64,000 nt of DNA from Candidatus Poribacteria bacterium (GCA_022820835.1 JAJEET010000134.1:1-64000), one strand, 5' to 3'. Counted from the stretch's first letter, positions 18,268-26,480 are shown. Numbers and translations are program-made. The notes: generated by a model from the letters alone, not told the origin.

Positions 18268-19596
18268 TTATAAGTTTGGCACTCTCTTATAAACCTTCCA
18301 GATTTCGTGATGTACCTTCCAACTGTTCCCTACTTGATGCATCCAGATTTCGCGAATCCAAATATCGTATAGAGCGGTATCGTTCTCATCAGCTGCCGGA
18401 TGTACCAATTGATTCAGTTGTAGGATACCGATGACACTTTCGCTTTCGACTTCGGTGTCAAATTTAACCTTCGTCCATGAGTGTGCACTCATCTGACGAA
18501 GATCCGATTCCAGTTGTTGTCTGTCAATTTTACTCCGATTTTCCTTGCTCTCAAGCACTACGACTTTATCTGCGATAACGTTCGGGTTATAATAGGTGAG
18601 ATGCGTATTTAGATTTCCGCTCTGCCACGCGGCATCCCACTTGTTAAGCGCAGCTTTGCCGGCTGCAATCTGTTGTGTAGAGAGTGAAGTACGCCCGGTT
18701 CTTGGAGGCGAAAGTGCGGGTTGGCTGGCTACGTATGCTCGCGACTTTTCTGCTTGCCTCGCGGTAAATTCAGCATGCTTCGCCGCGACATCTTGCTTAT
18801 TCGCCTGTGCGAGTCTCTGTGTATAGACTTCTGCTTGTTGACGCATCTGTTTCCTGAGAGATTCTGCCTGAGCAATCGCTGCCCGTTTCTGGTATCCCTC
18901 TTCTTTTGCGATCTTGTCAGCAACTTCCAATTTACGACGGAGTTTGGAAAGTTCAGTGCCGTAATTACGGATTTCTTCTTCCGCGCGGCGTGCTCGTATC
19001 TGTGTATCTTCTAAGGTCTTCGAGAGATCACTTATCTGTTTTCCGAAGGCTTTCCTCGTATCGCCTAACTCGCTATTCGCTGTCTGAAGTTCTTGAATTC
19101 GCTGTCTCAATTGTTCGGACTCACGCCAAGCGTCTTGAACCTGAGATTCCTTCTGTGAGACCTGCGTCTCTGTTGTCTTGAGTTTTTGACGGAGTTCTGT
19201 AACGTTTGATTCCTTCTGAAGAATCGTTGCGTTGAGTTCCGAGCTTTTAGCGACATTGATGGCTTGTCGATGTGCGATTTTAGCATCGGCACTCGCTTGG
19301 TGTGCAAGACGGAGTGCGTCTACGCCTCTCTTTTCTTTCAATGCCTCCCTTGCGGCATAAAGATTTGCGTTAGCGGCTTGAAACGCTTCAGGTGCAAGTG
19401 ATACTGCATCAACATCTTGCGCCGCTGCGATGGCTGCTTCTGCTTCCGCGATCGCTGTATCAACCACCGGTGCCTCAATCTTCCCGAGTTGTCCGCCACA
19501 ACCAACAAAAGCGAGGGGAATGAGTAGTAGCCAGACCATCAGTGTCCTATCTAATGCGAGGTTAATCCTCCATCGTAAAGCAGTAAGTCGTTTCAT
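18268..19596 (-). CDS. Lipoprotein with long coiled coil and NTF2-like tail
   Basis: 442 residues. The signal peptide ends in LAFVGC, a lipobox (Cys about 33). An Ala-rich helix follows (DTAIAEAEAAIAAAQDVDAV, DUF4398-like), then a long coiled coil (about 110-275, with repeated QKESNVTELRQKLKTTETQ-like heptads). The C-terminal module (about 310-440, ALNKWDAAWQSGNLNTHLTYY) matches the repeat modules of the downstream gene. It is likely a membrane-anchored periplasmic scaffold. AAGGAG precedes the ATG. The neighbouring paralogous tail suggests the two act at the same site, which is inference. Confidence 0.75.
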   Translation of the reverse strand: MKRLTALRWRINLALDRTLMVWLLLIPLAFVGCGGQLGKIEAPVVDTAIAEAEAAIAAAQDVDAVSLAPEAFQAANANLYAAREALKEKRGVDALRLAHQASADAKIAHRQAINVAKSSELNATILQKESNVTELRQKLKTTETQVSQKESQVQDAWRESEQLRQRIQELQTANSELGDTRKAFGKQISDLSKTLEDTQIRARRAEEEIRNYGTELSKLRRKLEVADKIAKEEGYQKRAAIAQAESLRKQMRQQAEVYTQRLAQANKQDVAAKHAEFTARQAEKSRAYVASQPALSPPRTGRTSLSTQQIAAGKAALNKWDAAWQSGNLNTHLTYYNPNVIADKVVVLESKENRSKIDRQQLESDLRQMSAHSWTKVKFDTEVESESVIGILQLNQLVHPAADENDTALYDIWIREIWMHQVGNSWKVHHEIWKVYKRVPNL

Positions 19597-19640
19597 TTTC
19601 TTTTTTTCTCCTTATACATTCTTTTTTCTATTTAATAGTC

Positions 19641-19766
19641 CTTACGCATAAGCAAGATTTTCTCAATGGGAAAGATAGAAGAACGGAAGGAGAGATTGCC
19701 CTTCCACCACACACGCAATCTTCCTATCTCTTATTCCCGCAAGCAAACGAAACGATTATGCGTAAG
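19641..19766. repeat. TIR element, ACTTACGCA family (126 bp)
   Basis: CTTACGCATAA and TTATGCGTAAG form a perfect 11-bp inverted pair. The interior holds a purine-rich half and a matching pyrimidine-rich half that could form a long imperfect hairpin. Confidence 0.65.
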
Positions 19767-19897
19767 TTCTGTAAAACCTAAGTTCAATCCTGTTTTCTTT
19801 TTCGCGGCGATCAGCACCCTGATTTTCAAAAATAATAGACTTGCAGGATTATAGACCCGCCTACAATCCGAGTGCCAGTAGATGCCGACTCTATATG

Positions 19898-20050
19898 TTA
19901 TTCAAACATTGGTAAGGTTGGGTATGCGGTTGGGCGGAGGCTGTTCGCCTCCAGTCTCATAATCTTTTTAAAAGCCTCAAATCCGTCGCTTAGACGTTCA
20001 TGATAGTAGTCTTGCGTAATCAGAAGTTCACTCTCAATTTCGGTTGTCAA
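19898..20050 (-). CDS. Possible short protein (50 aa), or remnant of a longer gene
   Basis: A coding-like frame on the minus strand stays open from 20125 to the stop at 19898. The encoded peptide looks natural (helical segments such as TTEIESELLITQDYYHERL, ending PTLPMFE) and is followed by TAA. The only standard start in the frame is TTG at 20050. AGGGGAG lies further upstream, near 20090, but no ATG or GTG follows it at a normal distance. It is either a real small gene with an unusual start or the tail of a decayed gene. No family was recognised. Confidence 0.35.
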   Translation of the reverse strand: MTTEIESELLITQDYYHERLSDGFEAFKKIMRLEANSLRPTAYPTLPMFE

Positions 20051-20099
20051 TTTACGGATGTGTTGTATCGATTGTGCCTGTGTCTCTCCCCTAATTATT

Positions 20100-20129
20100 A
20101 GGATACCATGTCTAAATCCGGTGTGTCAA
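20100..20129 (-). promoter_or_regulatory. Promoter-like TTGACA-18-TATCCT upstream of the short frame
   Basis: TTGACA at 20124-20129 and TATCCT at 20100-20105 on the minus strand. The distance suits transcription of the short frame ending at 19898, supporting the idea that something is expressed here. Confidence 0.4.
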
Positions 20130-20195
20130 GTTGGATTCAGTGCAGAGTTACTAACGACTGAAAATTGGTGACTGACAACCCTTGTCCGAATTATG

Positions 20196-20224
20196 TTGAC
20201 TTCACCGACAAATCGGTGTATAAT
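20196..20224 (+). promoter_or_regulatory. Consensus sigma-70 promoter for the cyclophilin gene
   Basis: TTGACT (20196-20201), 17-bp spacer, TATAAT (20219-20224). The spacer contains CACCGACAAATCGGTG, an inverted repeat (CACCGA / TCGGTG) that could be an operator. The leader to the start codon would be about 120 nt. Confidence 0.7.
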
Positions 20225-20351
20225 AATATACTGACATCCGTGAAAAAACGTTTATATGTAGAAGCCTTCTGATACAACAAGATAGGACGATACTTATATT
20301 CCAACAACATTTGCGTAAACTATCGCGCATAAACACAGAGAAAAGGAACTC

Positions 20352-20915
20352 GTGAAAATTCCCATTTTTCACACGCAAATTATGCAATTAAGCTTATTAG
20401 GTGCGTTTCTGGTAACAATTGTTTCATGCAACGGTGAGCAATTGCCTAATGTAACGATAGAAACCCAAAAAGGCAACATTATTATAGAACTTTACCCTGA
20501 AGCTGCCCCCGCTACAGTAGCGAATTTTGCTAAGTTGATAGCGTCTGGATTTTACGACGGTGTGACTTTTCACCGATATGTTCCGGGCTTTGTTATCCAA
20601 GGTGGTGACCCGAACGGGACAGGCAGAGGTGGACCTGGATGGACAATCCCAGGTGAATTTCAAGACCCCATGCTTCGCGATAAGATGCCGCCCCATGAAA
20701 AAGGGGTCGTTGCTATGGCACGGACACAGAACCCGGACTCAGCTGGAAGCCAGTTCTATATCTGTCTCACATCGGATTCGAGAAGTGTTGGACATCTGAA
20801 CGGAAGCTACACTACGTTTGGCAAAGTCATTGAAGGGATAGATGTCGTAGAAGCACTCCGCGAGCGTGATGTTATGACGAAAGTAACGATTAAGGACTAC
20901 ACGCCGTCAGAGTAA
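20352..20915 (+). CDS. Cyclophilin-type peptidyl-prolyl isomerase lipoprotein
   Basis: 187 residues starting at GTG, preceded by AAAAGGA. An N-terminal hydrophobic stretch ends in TIVSC, a lipobox (Cys about 25), so the enzyme is likely membrane-anchored outside the cytoplasm. The cyclophilin core is intact: VTFHRYVPGFVIQGGDP (catalytic Arg in FHR), SAGSQFYICL and GSYTTFGKVIEG. It catalyses cis-trans isomerisation of prolyl bonds and probably helps fold exported proteins. It is monocistronic from its own promoter. Confidence 0.93.
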   Translation: MKIPIFHTQIMQLSLLGAFLVTIVSCNGEQLPNVTIETQKGNIIIELYPEAAPATVANFAKLIASGFYDGVTFHRYVPGFVIQGGDPNGTGRGGPGWTIPGEFQDPMLRDKMPPHEKGVVAMARTQNPDSAGSQFYICLTSDSRSVGHLNGSYTTFGKVIEGIDVVEALRERDVMTKVTIKDYTPSE

Positions 20916-21002
20916 TCATGTAAATCATAGATGCATCGTAAGACAACGCTTGTGGATTTCTAAATCCGCGATTGTCTACGGAGAAAACGTCCAACAGTAA
21001 CC

Positions 21003-21153
21003 GAACTTACGCATACCCTTTTGCAGACGGGGTTTCCAAATCCGCTGCATCGCACGTTATGTGCTGAACATCCACATTCTCTTTTGGAGGATAGGTTTTC
21101 AACCTCGCTGTTTTGCTTGTCATGTGCCGACATATCAAAAAATGCGTAAGTAA
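21003..21153. repeat. TIR element, ACTTACGCA family (about 150 bp)
   Basis: CTTACGCA (21006-21013) and TGCGTAAG (21143-21150) form the ends. The element lies directly upstream of the KamA-family gene, so its right end abuts the ribosome-binding region. The gap before it (20941-20978) also holds an imperfect hairpin, AGACAA...TTGTCT, that may terminate the cyclophilin transcript. Confidence 0.6.
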
Positions 21154-21171
21154 TATTTAGAAAGGAGGGTA

Positions 21172-22233
21172 ATGTATATGGAAGAATGGAAACGTCTTGT
21201 CAGAGATACTGTCAATACCCCCGAGAAGCTTGCTGCCGCGTTCGATGTTGACCTCGAAGAGATGCGGCGCATCCATAAAGAATTTCCGATCCGAATCAAC
21301 CCGTACTACCTCAGTCTCATAGAAGAACCCGGCGATCCGATCTGGAAGCAGGTCGTTCCTGATCCGAAGGAATTGATGAGCACCGGTGTAGAGGACCCGC
21401 TCCACGAGGAAGACGATAGCGAGGTACCGAACGTCACACATCGTTACCCCGACCGCGCCCTCTTTTATGTCAACTATATGTGTCCTATCTATTGCCGTTT
21501 CTGCACCCGCAAACGGAAAGTCGGCGACCCGCACTCAATCTCTGAGGACAACGTTGAAACAGGACTCGCCTATATTCAGGCACACCCCGAAATTCGTGAT
21601 GTCATTATCTCCGGCGGCGATCCGCTCATGTTGACGGATAAAAAGATTGATAGGATTGTCGGTGGTTTACGAGCCATTGAACACTTGGAGATCATCCGGA
21701 TCGGTTCGCGTGTCCCCGTGACACTCCCGCAGCGTATTACGCCTGAGTTGTGTGCGATCTTGAAACAGCACCACCCATTTTACATCAATACGCATTTCAA
21801 CCACCCACGCGAGATTACGCCTGAGACCGAGAAAGCATGCGGCATGCTGGCAGATGCCGGAATACCGCTTGGTAACCAGACAGTTCTGCTCAAAGGCGTG
21901 AACGACGATCCCGATGTCATGGTGGAACTGATGAAAGGGTTACTTCGGATCCGTGTCAAGCCGTACTATATCTATCAAGCGGATCTCGTCGTTGGAACCG
22001 ACCATTTCCGAACGGCGGTGAAGACCGGTTTAGAAATCGTTTCGGCGTTGCGCGGTCATATATCAGGGCTCGGTGTACCGCACTACGTCGTAGATGCCCC
22101 TGGTGGTGGTGGAAAAATCGCGTTGATTCCTGATCCGATCGTTGCTTTTGACGATGATGAAATCCAGCTACGCAACTACGAAGGCAACGTTTACAGTTAC
22201 CCGAGTACGCCGTTCTTTGATGAGGACTGGTAG
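21172..22233 (+). CDS. KamA-family radical SAM aminomutase-like protein
   Basis: 353 residues (351 if the second ATG is used; AAAGGAGGG suits either). The radical SAM cluster is C104-x3-C108-x2-C111 in YMCPIYCRFCTRKRK. The PLP-binding lysine is in the conserved DAPGGGGKI motif near residue 310. This is the lysine 2,3-aminomutase/EpmB group, which moves an amino group from the alpha to the beta carbon of lysine. At 353 residues it is shorter than clostridial KamA (about 416) and closer to EpmB. No ablB-like acetyltransferase or epmA is adjacent, so beta-lysine osmolyte synthesis and EF-P modification both remain possible. It is convergent with potD. Confidence 0.88.
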   Translation: MYMEEWKRLVRDTVNTPEKLAAAFDVDLEEMRRIHKEFPIRINPYYLSLIEEPGDPIWKQVVPDPKELMSTGVEDPLHEEDDSEVPNVTHRYPDRALFYVNYMCPIYCRFCTRKRKVGDPHSISEDNVETGLAYIQAHPEIRDVIISGGDPLMLTDKKIDRIVGGLRAIEHLEIIRIGSRVPVTLPQRITPELCAILKQHHPFYINTHFNHPREITPETEKACGMLADAGIPLGNQTVLLKGVNDDPDVMVELMKGLLRIRVKPYYIYQADLVVGTDHFRTAVKTGLEIVSALRGHISGLGVPHYVVDAPGGGGKIALIPDPIVAFDDDEIQLRNYEGNVYSYPSTPFFDEDW

Positions 22234-22269
22234 TCTGTTTCCTGATTACACTATGATGAATATCAAGAG

Positions 22270-23298
22270 TTATTTTGCTTTGACTTCTTCCCACGCGCGA
22301 TCGTAGTGCCTCGTGAAATCTCCAGGGTCCCTCAACCACTCAAGGGAATCCAACACCTCTTTCGGTGGGTAGATAAATTTATGTTCACGTAGGTTTTCCG
22401 GTAAAAACGCTTTCGCTGTCGGTACACAAGTGCCGTATTTCGTGAAGGCGGTAATCTTGGCGTTGACTTCGGGTCGGAGTAGATAGTCAATGAACTGCTC
22501 TGCGAGTGCCTTATGCGGTGCGGATTTTGGAATACAGACAGCATCAATAAACTGGCTTGATCCTTCTTTTGGAATGATATATCGGATCGTCGGACGTGTT
22601 TCAATTGCACGGAACGCGTCGCCGCTCCAGCAGTGTGCCATAACTACATCGCCAGCGATGAGGAGTTCTTCCGCCTCGCTCTTATACTGTTTCACAAGTG
22701 GTGCCTGGGCTATTAGTTTCTCTTTTGCCGCTTTAATCTCCGTCAGGTCGGTTGTGTTGAGGCTGTATCCGAGCAGTTTAAGTGCAGCACCGATTGTTTC
22801 GCGCTGGTCGTCTAACATACTGAACTGGTTCTTGTATTGTTCATCCCATAGTACTTCCCAGCTATCCGGTGCTGGCGAAATAACAGCCGAATCGTAAGCG
22901 ATACCCGCTGTACCGAACGTATACGGAATAGAATATTGGTTATCGGGGTCAAAGTACTTACCGAGGAGCAGGGGACTGATATTCTCGAAATTGGGGATGT
23001 TGTCACAGTTGAGTTTTTCTAACAGATTCTGCTTGATTAAGATTGATACCATGTAGTCAGACGGCATGATGATGTCGTATCCAGTCGCGCCTGCCATCAA
23101 CTTCGTGAGAAGATCTTCATTGCTGGCAAAGGTATCAACGAGAACGGTCACCCCGAACTCTTTTTCAAACCCCTCACGGATGTCATCGCTGACGTAACCT
23201 GCCCATGTAAAGACATTTAATTGTTTTTTTTCTGTATTGCAGGCACTGACAAGAAGTGTGAGGAGTATCAGGGCTAAGAGGATATATCTATTGCGCAT
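22270..23298 (-). CDS. potD: Spermidine/putrescine-binding lipoprotein
   Basis: 342 residues. The signal peptide ends in LLVSAC (Cys about 20), then LNVFTWAGYVSDDIREGFEKE, the classic N-terminus of PotD/PotF-type binding proteins, and YDIIMPSDYMV. It is the extracytoplasmic substrate-binding component of a polyamine ABC transporter. No potA, potB or potC is adjacent, so it is an orphan here. It is convergent with the KamA-family gene, only 36 bp apart. A polyamine substrate is the best guess from family; the ligand residues were not checked. Confidence 0.88.
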   Translation of the reverse strand: MRNRYILLALILLTLLVSACNTEKKQLNVFTWAGYVSDDIREGFEKEFGVTVLVDTFASNEDLLTKLMAGATGYDIIMPSDYMVSILIKQNLLEKLNCDNIPNFENISPLLLGKYFDPDNQYSIPYTFGTAGIAYDSAVISPAPDSWEVLWDEQYKNQFSMLDDQRETIGAALKLLGYSLNTTDLTEIKAAKEKLIAQAPLVKQYKSEAEELLIAGDVVMAHCWSGDAFRAIETRPTIRYIIPKEGSSQFIDAVCIPKSAPHKALAEQFIDYLLRPEVNAKITAFTKYGTCVPTAKAFLPENLREHKFIYPPKEVLDSLEWLRDPGDFTRHYDRAWEEVKAK

Positions 23299-23427
23299 GT
23301 TTCCTCCGTTGGTATCCGTGTTATGATTGGTATAGATGGGACGATTCCGTCGTAGAAGATGAGATCGTCCCGACTGCTGTTAAGATATTGACAAGGGCTG
23401 CTATTCGTGTTAATCTAATACTATTCC

Positions 23428-23793
23428 TTATGCGTCAGGCTTTTCGGTGGCTAATCCTTCGGCTTTCCAACCGCGGAAACCACCGGTTAACACTGAAACG
23501 TTTTCATACCCCATGTTTTTTAGCGTGTGTGCGGAGAGTGTCGCACGGGTGCCGCCACCGCAGTAGGTAACGATGTGTGTATCCGCGTCAGGAGCGACCT
23601 CGTCGATATCGAGTTCAATGTAGCCGCGCGGTAGCGAAACGGCATTCGGTAGATGTTCTTCGTCGTAATCCGGTTCGTCCCGAACATCTAAGAGGATAAT
23701 TGACTCTGTTGCCTCTGTGAGTTCATCAGGAGATATGTGTCCAACGTTTTCTCTCGCTTCGGTAAGCAGTTGTTCAAGGGTTTTTAATGGCAT
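23428..23793 (-). CDS. Single-domain rhodanese sulfurtransferase
   Basis: 121 residues from the ATG at 23793, which has GGAGG eight bases upstream; the frame is open further upstream without good signals. The active-site loop is YCGGGTRAT with the persulfide-forming Cys at about 78, and the LLDVRDEPDYDEEHLPNA motif precedes it. The loop length is that of a sulfurtransferase rather than a Cdc25-like phosphatase. Partner genes are not evident. Confidence 0.9.
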   Translation of the reverse strand: MPLKTLEQLLTEARENVGHISPDELTEATESIILLDVRDEPDYDEEHLPNAVSLPRGYIELDIDEVAPDADTHIVTYCGGGTRATLSAHTLKNMGYENVSVLTGGFRGWKAEGLATEKPDA

Positions 23794-23810
23794 AGTTTTC
23801 CTCCATTTAT

Positions 23811-23935
23811 AGTTGTCAGTTGTCGGTTCGGGTTTTCTATGAAAACCCTTTCGGTTGTCGGTTAAGAGGTTTTCGTCTAACAGAACCTTCTTGTAACTGA
23901 AAACTGATAACCGATGACCATACACACTATAGCAT
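23811..23935. repeat. Dispersed GTCAGTTGTCGG / CTGAAAACTGATAAC repeat block
   Basis: A run of related 7-12-mers (TTGTCAGTTGTCGG, CGGTTGTCGGTTAAG, AACTGAAAACTGATAACCG) with an inner palindrome GGGTTTTCTATGAAAACCC. Similar blocks occur near 6383-6441, 8742-8775, 11107-11150, 16655-16725, 42324-42420 and 43655-43755. All are intergenic. Confidence 0.5.
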
Positions 23936-23989
23936 AATGTCCGCAGATTCGTCAACATATTTTGGTTATCATTTTAGGAAGGAGAAGAC

Positions 23990-24433
23990 ATGGAGTTACT
24001 AAAAAAATCGGTTCAATCTGTGCTTGAAAAAGATCGGATTGGGAGTCCAGTGTTCCTGCGTTGTGTCTTACACGTGGCAGACGAGAACGCGAATCTATTG
24101 TCGTCGGTCGGTGTAGTGACGGCACTCGCAAACGAGTGGATTCCTTCAACACCTACCCGGGTCTATGCCCAGGGACACGTAGAAAGTACACAGGTGACGG
24201 TAATGGTTCACTATGTTGGCGGCCAGATGGCACTCTTGAGCGTTGATAGGGTTGATATTGAAACCGCAATTGACATCATGTTGGTCGGGAACAGAGGGGG
24301 CATCTATCACGAAACGCCAATCGGTAGACACTACCAGAACGCCACTCCACTGGAACTCGACGGGACCGGCGAGTTAACAGAAGCTATCGCGCAATCGCTT
24401 GAAAGCGGTCAACCTGTTGAATTGGAGGTTTAA
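23990..24433 (+). CDS. Hypothetical protein paired with a Gfo/Idh/MocA dehydrogenase
   Basis: 147 residues, soluble, preceded by AAGGAGAAGAC. No family was recognised. The sequence alternates hydrophobic strands (VFLRCVLHVADE, TQVTVMVHYVGGQMALLSV) and looks like a compact alpha/beta domain. The stop is two bases before the start of a Gfo/Idh/MocA gene, so the two are cotranscribed and probably cooperate. The role of the small protein is unknown. Confidence 0.7.
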   Translation: MELLKKSVQSVLEKDRIGSPVFLRCVLHVADENANLLSSVGVVTALANEWIPSTPTRVYAQGHVESTQVTVMVHYVGGQMALLSVDRVDIETAIDIMLVGNRGGIYHETPIGRHYQNATPLELDGTGELTEAIAQSLESGQPVELEV

Positions 24434-24435
24434 AC

Positions 24436-25584
24436 ATGCAGCAAAACGGAAAATATGGTGTGCTATTACTCGGTGGATACCGCACGCATCAAGAAAATTA
24501 CGCCTCGCTTTTCGGTCAAGACGAACGCTGCCGATTGGTTGCATTTGCCGATGAACTCGACGCACCACCGGAGCGGGTGGCACTGGCACGCGCACTTGCA
24601 GAATCGTTGAATCTACCCTTCATCCGTGATCTCAACGACGCTTTGGCACGTGAGGATGTACACATCGTCAGTCTCTGCACGGAGGTGGAACGTCGTGGAC
24701 GCGTGGGTGCCAAATGTGCAGAAGCGGGAAAACACGTCTATCTTGATAAACCGATGGCACTCAACCCCGAAGATGCGAACAAGATCGTTGGGACAGTCGC
24801 GAAAAGCGGCGTGCGAACCCAGATGTTTAGCAATATCCATAGTACTTGGGCACGCACGGTTCAGCGTGCATTGGCAAGTGGACGTATCGGCGAACTTCAG
24901 GCAATCCATTGCGATGTCCTGTTCTCTAAAGGGCATCCTGGCACAGCGCCTGTCGGAGAAAAAAGGGTTCAAAGACCTACGCTGGAACGCTATAGTTTCG
25001 TTGAGGCGAAACCTGAGATGTTTGATGTCGGGGTCTATGCGGTGTCTATGGTGAATTGGTTAACGCAGAAACGCGTGCAGCGTGTGTTTGGGGGAACAGG
25101 GAACTTTTTCTTCAAAGAGCATCTCGATTGCGATCTTGAAGATTTCGGTGCTTTGGTTCTGACGTTAGAAGATGACATCACAGCAACAATTGTCAGTGGA
25201 CGCTACGGTTGGCAGAGTCACGCGCAAGGTGGAATTCGGAAGGTACATCTCGTCGGTACCGAGGGAACTTTGACGTTCGATGCTTCAGCGAACCGTCTGG
25301 AAGTTTTTGCCGCTGAACCGGCGTTTGAGCCACCGACCCCGCATCCGCTCGATCCGATGGGGATGTGGAGCAGCACACAGGCAGAGATTGGGATGCGCCC
25401 GAAACAGCAGTGGATAGATGTCGGCAGCGGAGACGATGGACAACGGGAATTCAGCGCGTTTGTAGATTGTATTGAGGACGGTGTAGAGAGCGAAATGAAC
25501 GCCGAATTTGCGGCACATTCCGTGGAGATTATCTGTGCGGGGTATCGTTCTGCTGCAAGCGGGGAGGTTATTAACCTCAACTGA
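24436..25584 (+). CDS. Gfo/Idh/MocA family oxidoreductase (divergent)
   Basis: 382 residues. The CDKPMA-type signature appears as YLDKPMALNPEDA at about residue 109, and the C-terminal domain has VEAKPEMFDVGVYAV. The N-terminal nucleotide loop (LLLGGYRTHQENY) departs from the usual G-x-G-x-x-G/A, so cofactor binding may differ. It is clearly distant from the tandem pair at 2868-5237. It is translationally coupled to the 147-residue protein upstream. A sugar or polyol dehydrogenase role is presumed. Confidence 0.85.
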   Translation: MQQNGKYGVLLLGGYRTHQENYASLFGQDERCRLVAFADELDAPPERVALARALAESLNLPFIRDLNDALAREDVHIVSLCTEVERRGRVGAKCAEAGKHVYLDKPMALNPEDANKIVGTVAKSGVRTQMFSNIHSTWARTVQRALASGRIGELQAIHCDVLFSKGHPGTAPVGEKRVQRPTLERYSFVEAKPEMFDVGVYAVSMVNWLTQKRVQRVFGGTGNFFFKEHLDCDLEDFGALVLTLEDDITATIVSGRYGWQSHAQGGIRKVHLVGTEGTLTFDASANRLEVFAAEPAFEPPTPHPLDPMGMWSSTQAEIGMRPKQQWIDVGSGDDGQREFSAFVDCIEDGVESEMNAEFAAHSVEIICAGYRSAASGEVINLN

Positions 25585-25737
25585 CGCGAGGTTCTCATAG
25601 GTTCCACGCTTACCGATTTTACTGTTTGAGGCTACACAGTGTTTTCTGTGTTGGGATTCAAGCTTATCCCTCAAGGACTGATAGATTTCTTTACCGCGGG
25701 CAGCGATGGCTTCGGAGATGTCATCAGAATATGGCAT
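25585..25737 (-). pseudogene. Remnant of the small partner gene of the aspartic protease
   Basis: The first 35 or so codons (MPYSDDISEAIAARGKEIYQS) match the intact 87-residue protein encoded at 26117-26380. Similarity then fades and the frame runs antisense into the Gfo/Idh gene. The intact paralogue continues with VVDIETGNYEI, which is not preserved here. It lies directly downstream of the protease gene, so the order is partner, protease, partner remnant. This suggests a partial tandem duplication that decayed. Confidence 0.6.
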
Positions 25738-25748
25738 AGTGATTTTCC

Positions 25749-26117
25749 CTATGGCAGCGGGGCAATCGTTACGTCACCATCTGGCACGACATCTAAAGTC
25801 AAACGACTTCCGTGAAGCAGTGACATGCCTACTAACGATTCAGTGTCTGATTGTAGAACGTACACCACACGTTCTACGCTGTGCCATATCACTTTCACAC
25901 GATATAAATTAAGCGGAACACTATTCCCATTAGCAAGAAGCACGTTTCGCTTACCAATCAGTGGGAGATTGAGGCGGTTAATTAAATCAATCGGTAGCAT
26001 TAAAAAACCAGTGAAACCTGTATCAATAACTGCCTCAATTTTTACGCGCTGTGCTAAGCTAACTACTTCTAATTCAATAACAGCTTCTCGATCCGCCTTA
26101 ATTTTTCCTATAATCAT
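25749..26117 (-). CDS. Clan AA (retropepsin-like) aspartic protease
   Basis: 122 residues, the size of one retropepsin-type half. The active-site motif is AVIDTGFTGFLML (catalytic Asp at about 32), followed by the flap-like region and the hydrophobic-hydrophobic-Gly element LVGMSLLHG typical of single-domain clan AA proteases that act as homodimers. The start codon overlaps the end of the preceding small gene. Such protease plus small-partner pairs occur in cyanobacteria and other genomes; their function is not settled and a toxin-antitoxin-like role has been considered. No signal peptide is seen. Confidence 0.82.
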   Translation of the reverse strand: MIIGKIKADREAVIELEVVSLAQRVKIEAVIDTGFTGFLMLPIDLINRLNLPLIGKRNVLLANGNSVPLNLYRVKVIWHSVERVVYVLQSDTESLVGMSLLHGSRLTLDVVPDGDVTIAPLP

Positions 26118-26380
26118 TATGTTGGGTCCGAAATTCTAAAGCCAAGTCGATAAGCAGCTCCAAAGCCGATTCGCAGCCCGTAAGTCATAGCCTTCGGATT
26201 CTTAGCAAGCAGACGTTCTGTAGCTTCCATATCCTCATCGGCGATTTCATAGTTTCCCGTTTCAATGTCAACTACAAAAAACTGACCTTTGTGTTGAGCT
26301 TCAAGTTCTTTGCGGTACTGCTGATAGATTTCTTCGCCGCGGGCGGCAATGGTTTCAGAGGTAGCATCAGAATATGACAT
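26117..26380 (-). CDS. Small partner protein of the aspartic protease
   Basis: 87 residues with a helical N-terminus (ATSETIAARGEEIYQQYRKELEAQ) and a short beta region (FFVVDIETGNYEI), ending in a basic/aromatic tail. GAAGGAGAATTACC precedes the ATG. It overlaps the protease start, so the two are translated together. It could be an inhibitor, substrate or antitoxin of the protease; this is inference. A decayed second copy lies on the other side of the protease. Confidence 0.75.
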   Translation of the reverse strand: MSYSDATSETIAARGEEIYQQYRKELEAQHKGQFFVVDIETGNYEIADEDMEATERLLAKNPKAMTYGLRIGFGAAYRLGFRISDPT

Positions 26381-26434
26381 GGTAATTCTCCTTCTGAAAT
26401 GTTATTGTGAAACACGGCATTCTGTTTATTACAC

Positions 26435-26440
26435 ATTATA
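26435..26440 (-). promoter_or_regulatory. Likely -10 box (TATAAT) of the protease module
   Basis: TATAAT on the minus strand about 55 bases upstream of the small partner gene. The -35 region (TTCGCA at 18-bp spacing) is poor, so the promoter may be weak or activated. Confidence 0.4.
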
Positions 26441-26480
26441 ACACAAAATTGCGCCGGGTGCGAATGCAGTATTTTTCTTC

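Noticed and set aside
25285-25737. Full 150-aa gene on the minus strand
   Set aside because: Only its first third resembles a real protein; the rest is antisense to a Gfo/Idh gene. Listed as a remnant instead.
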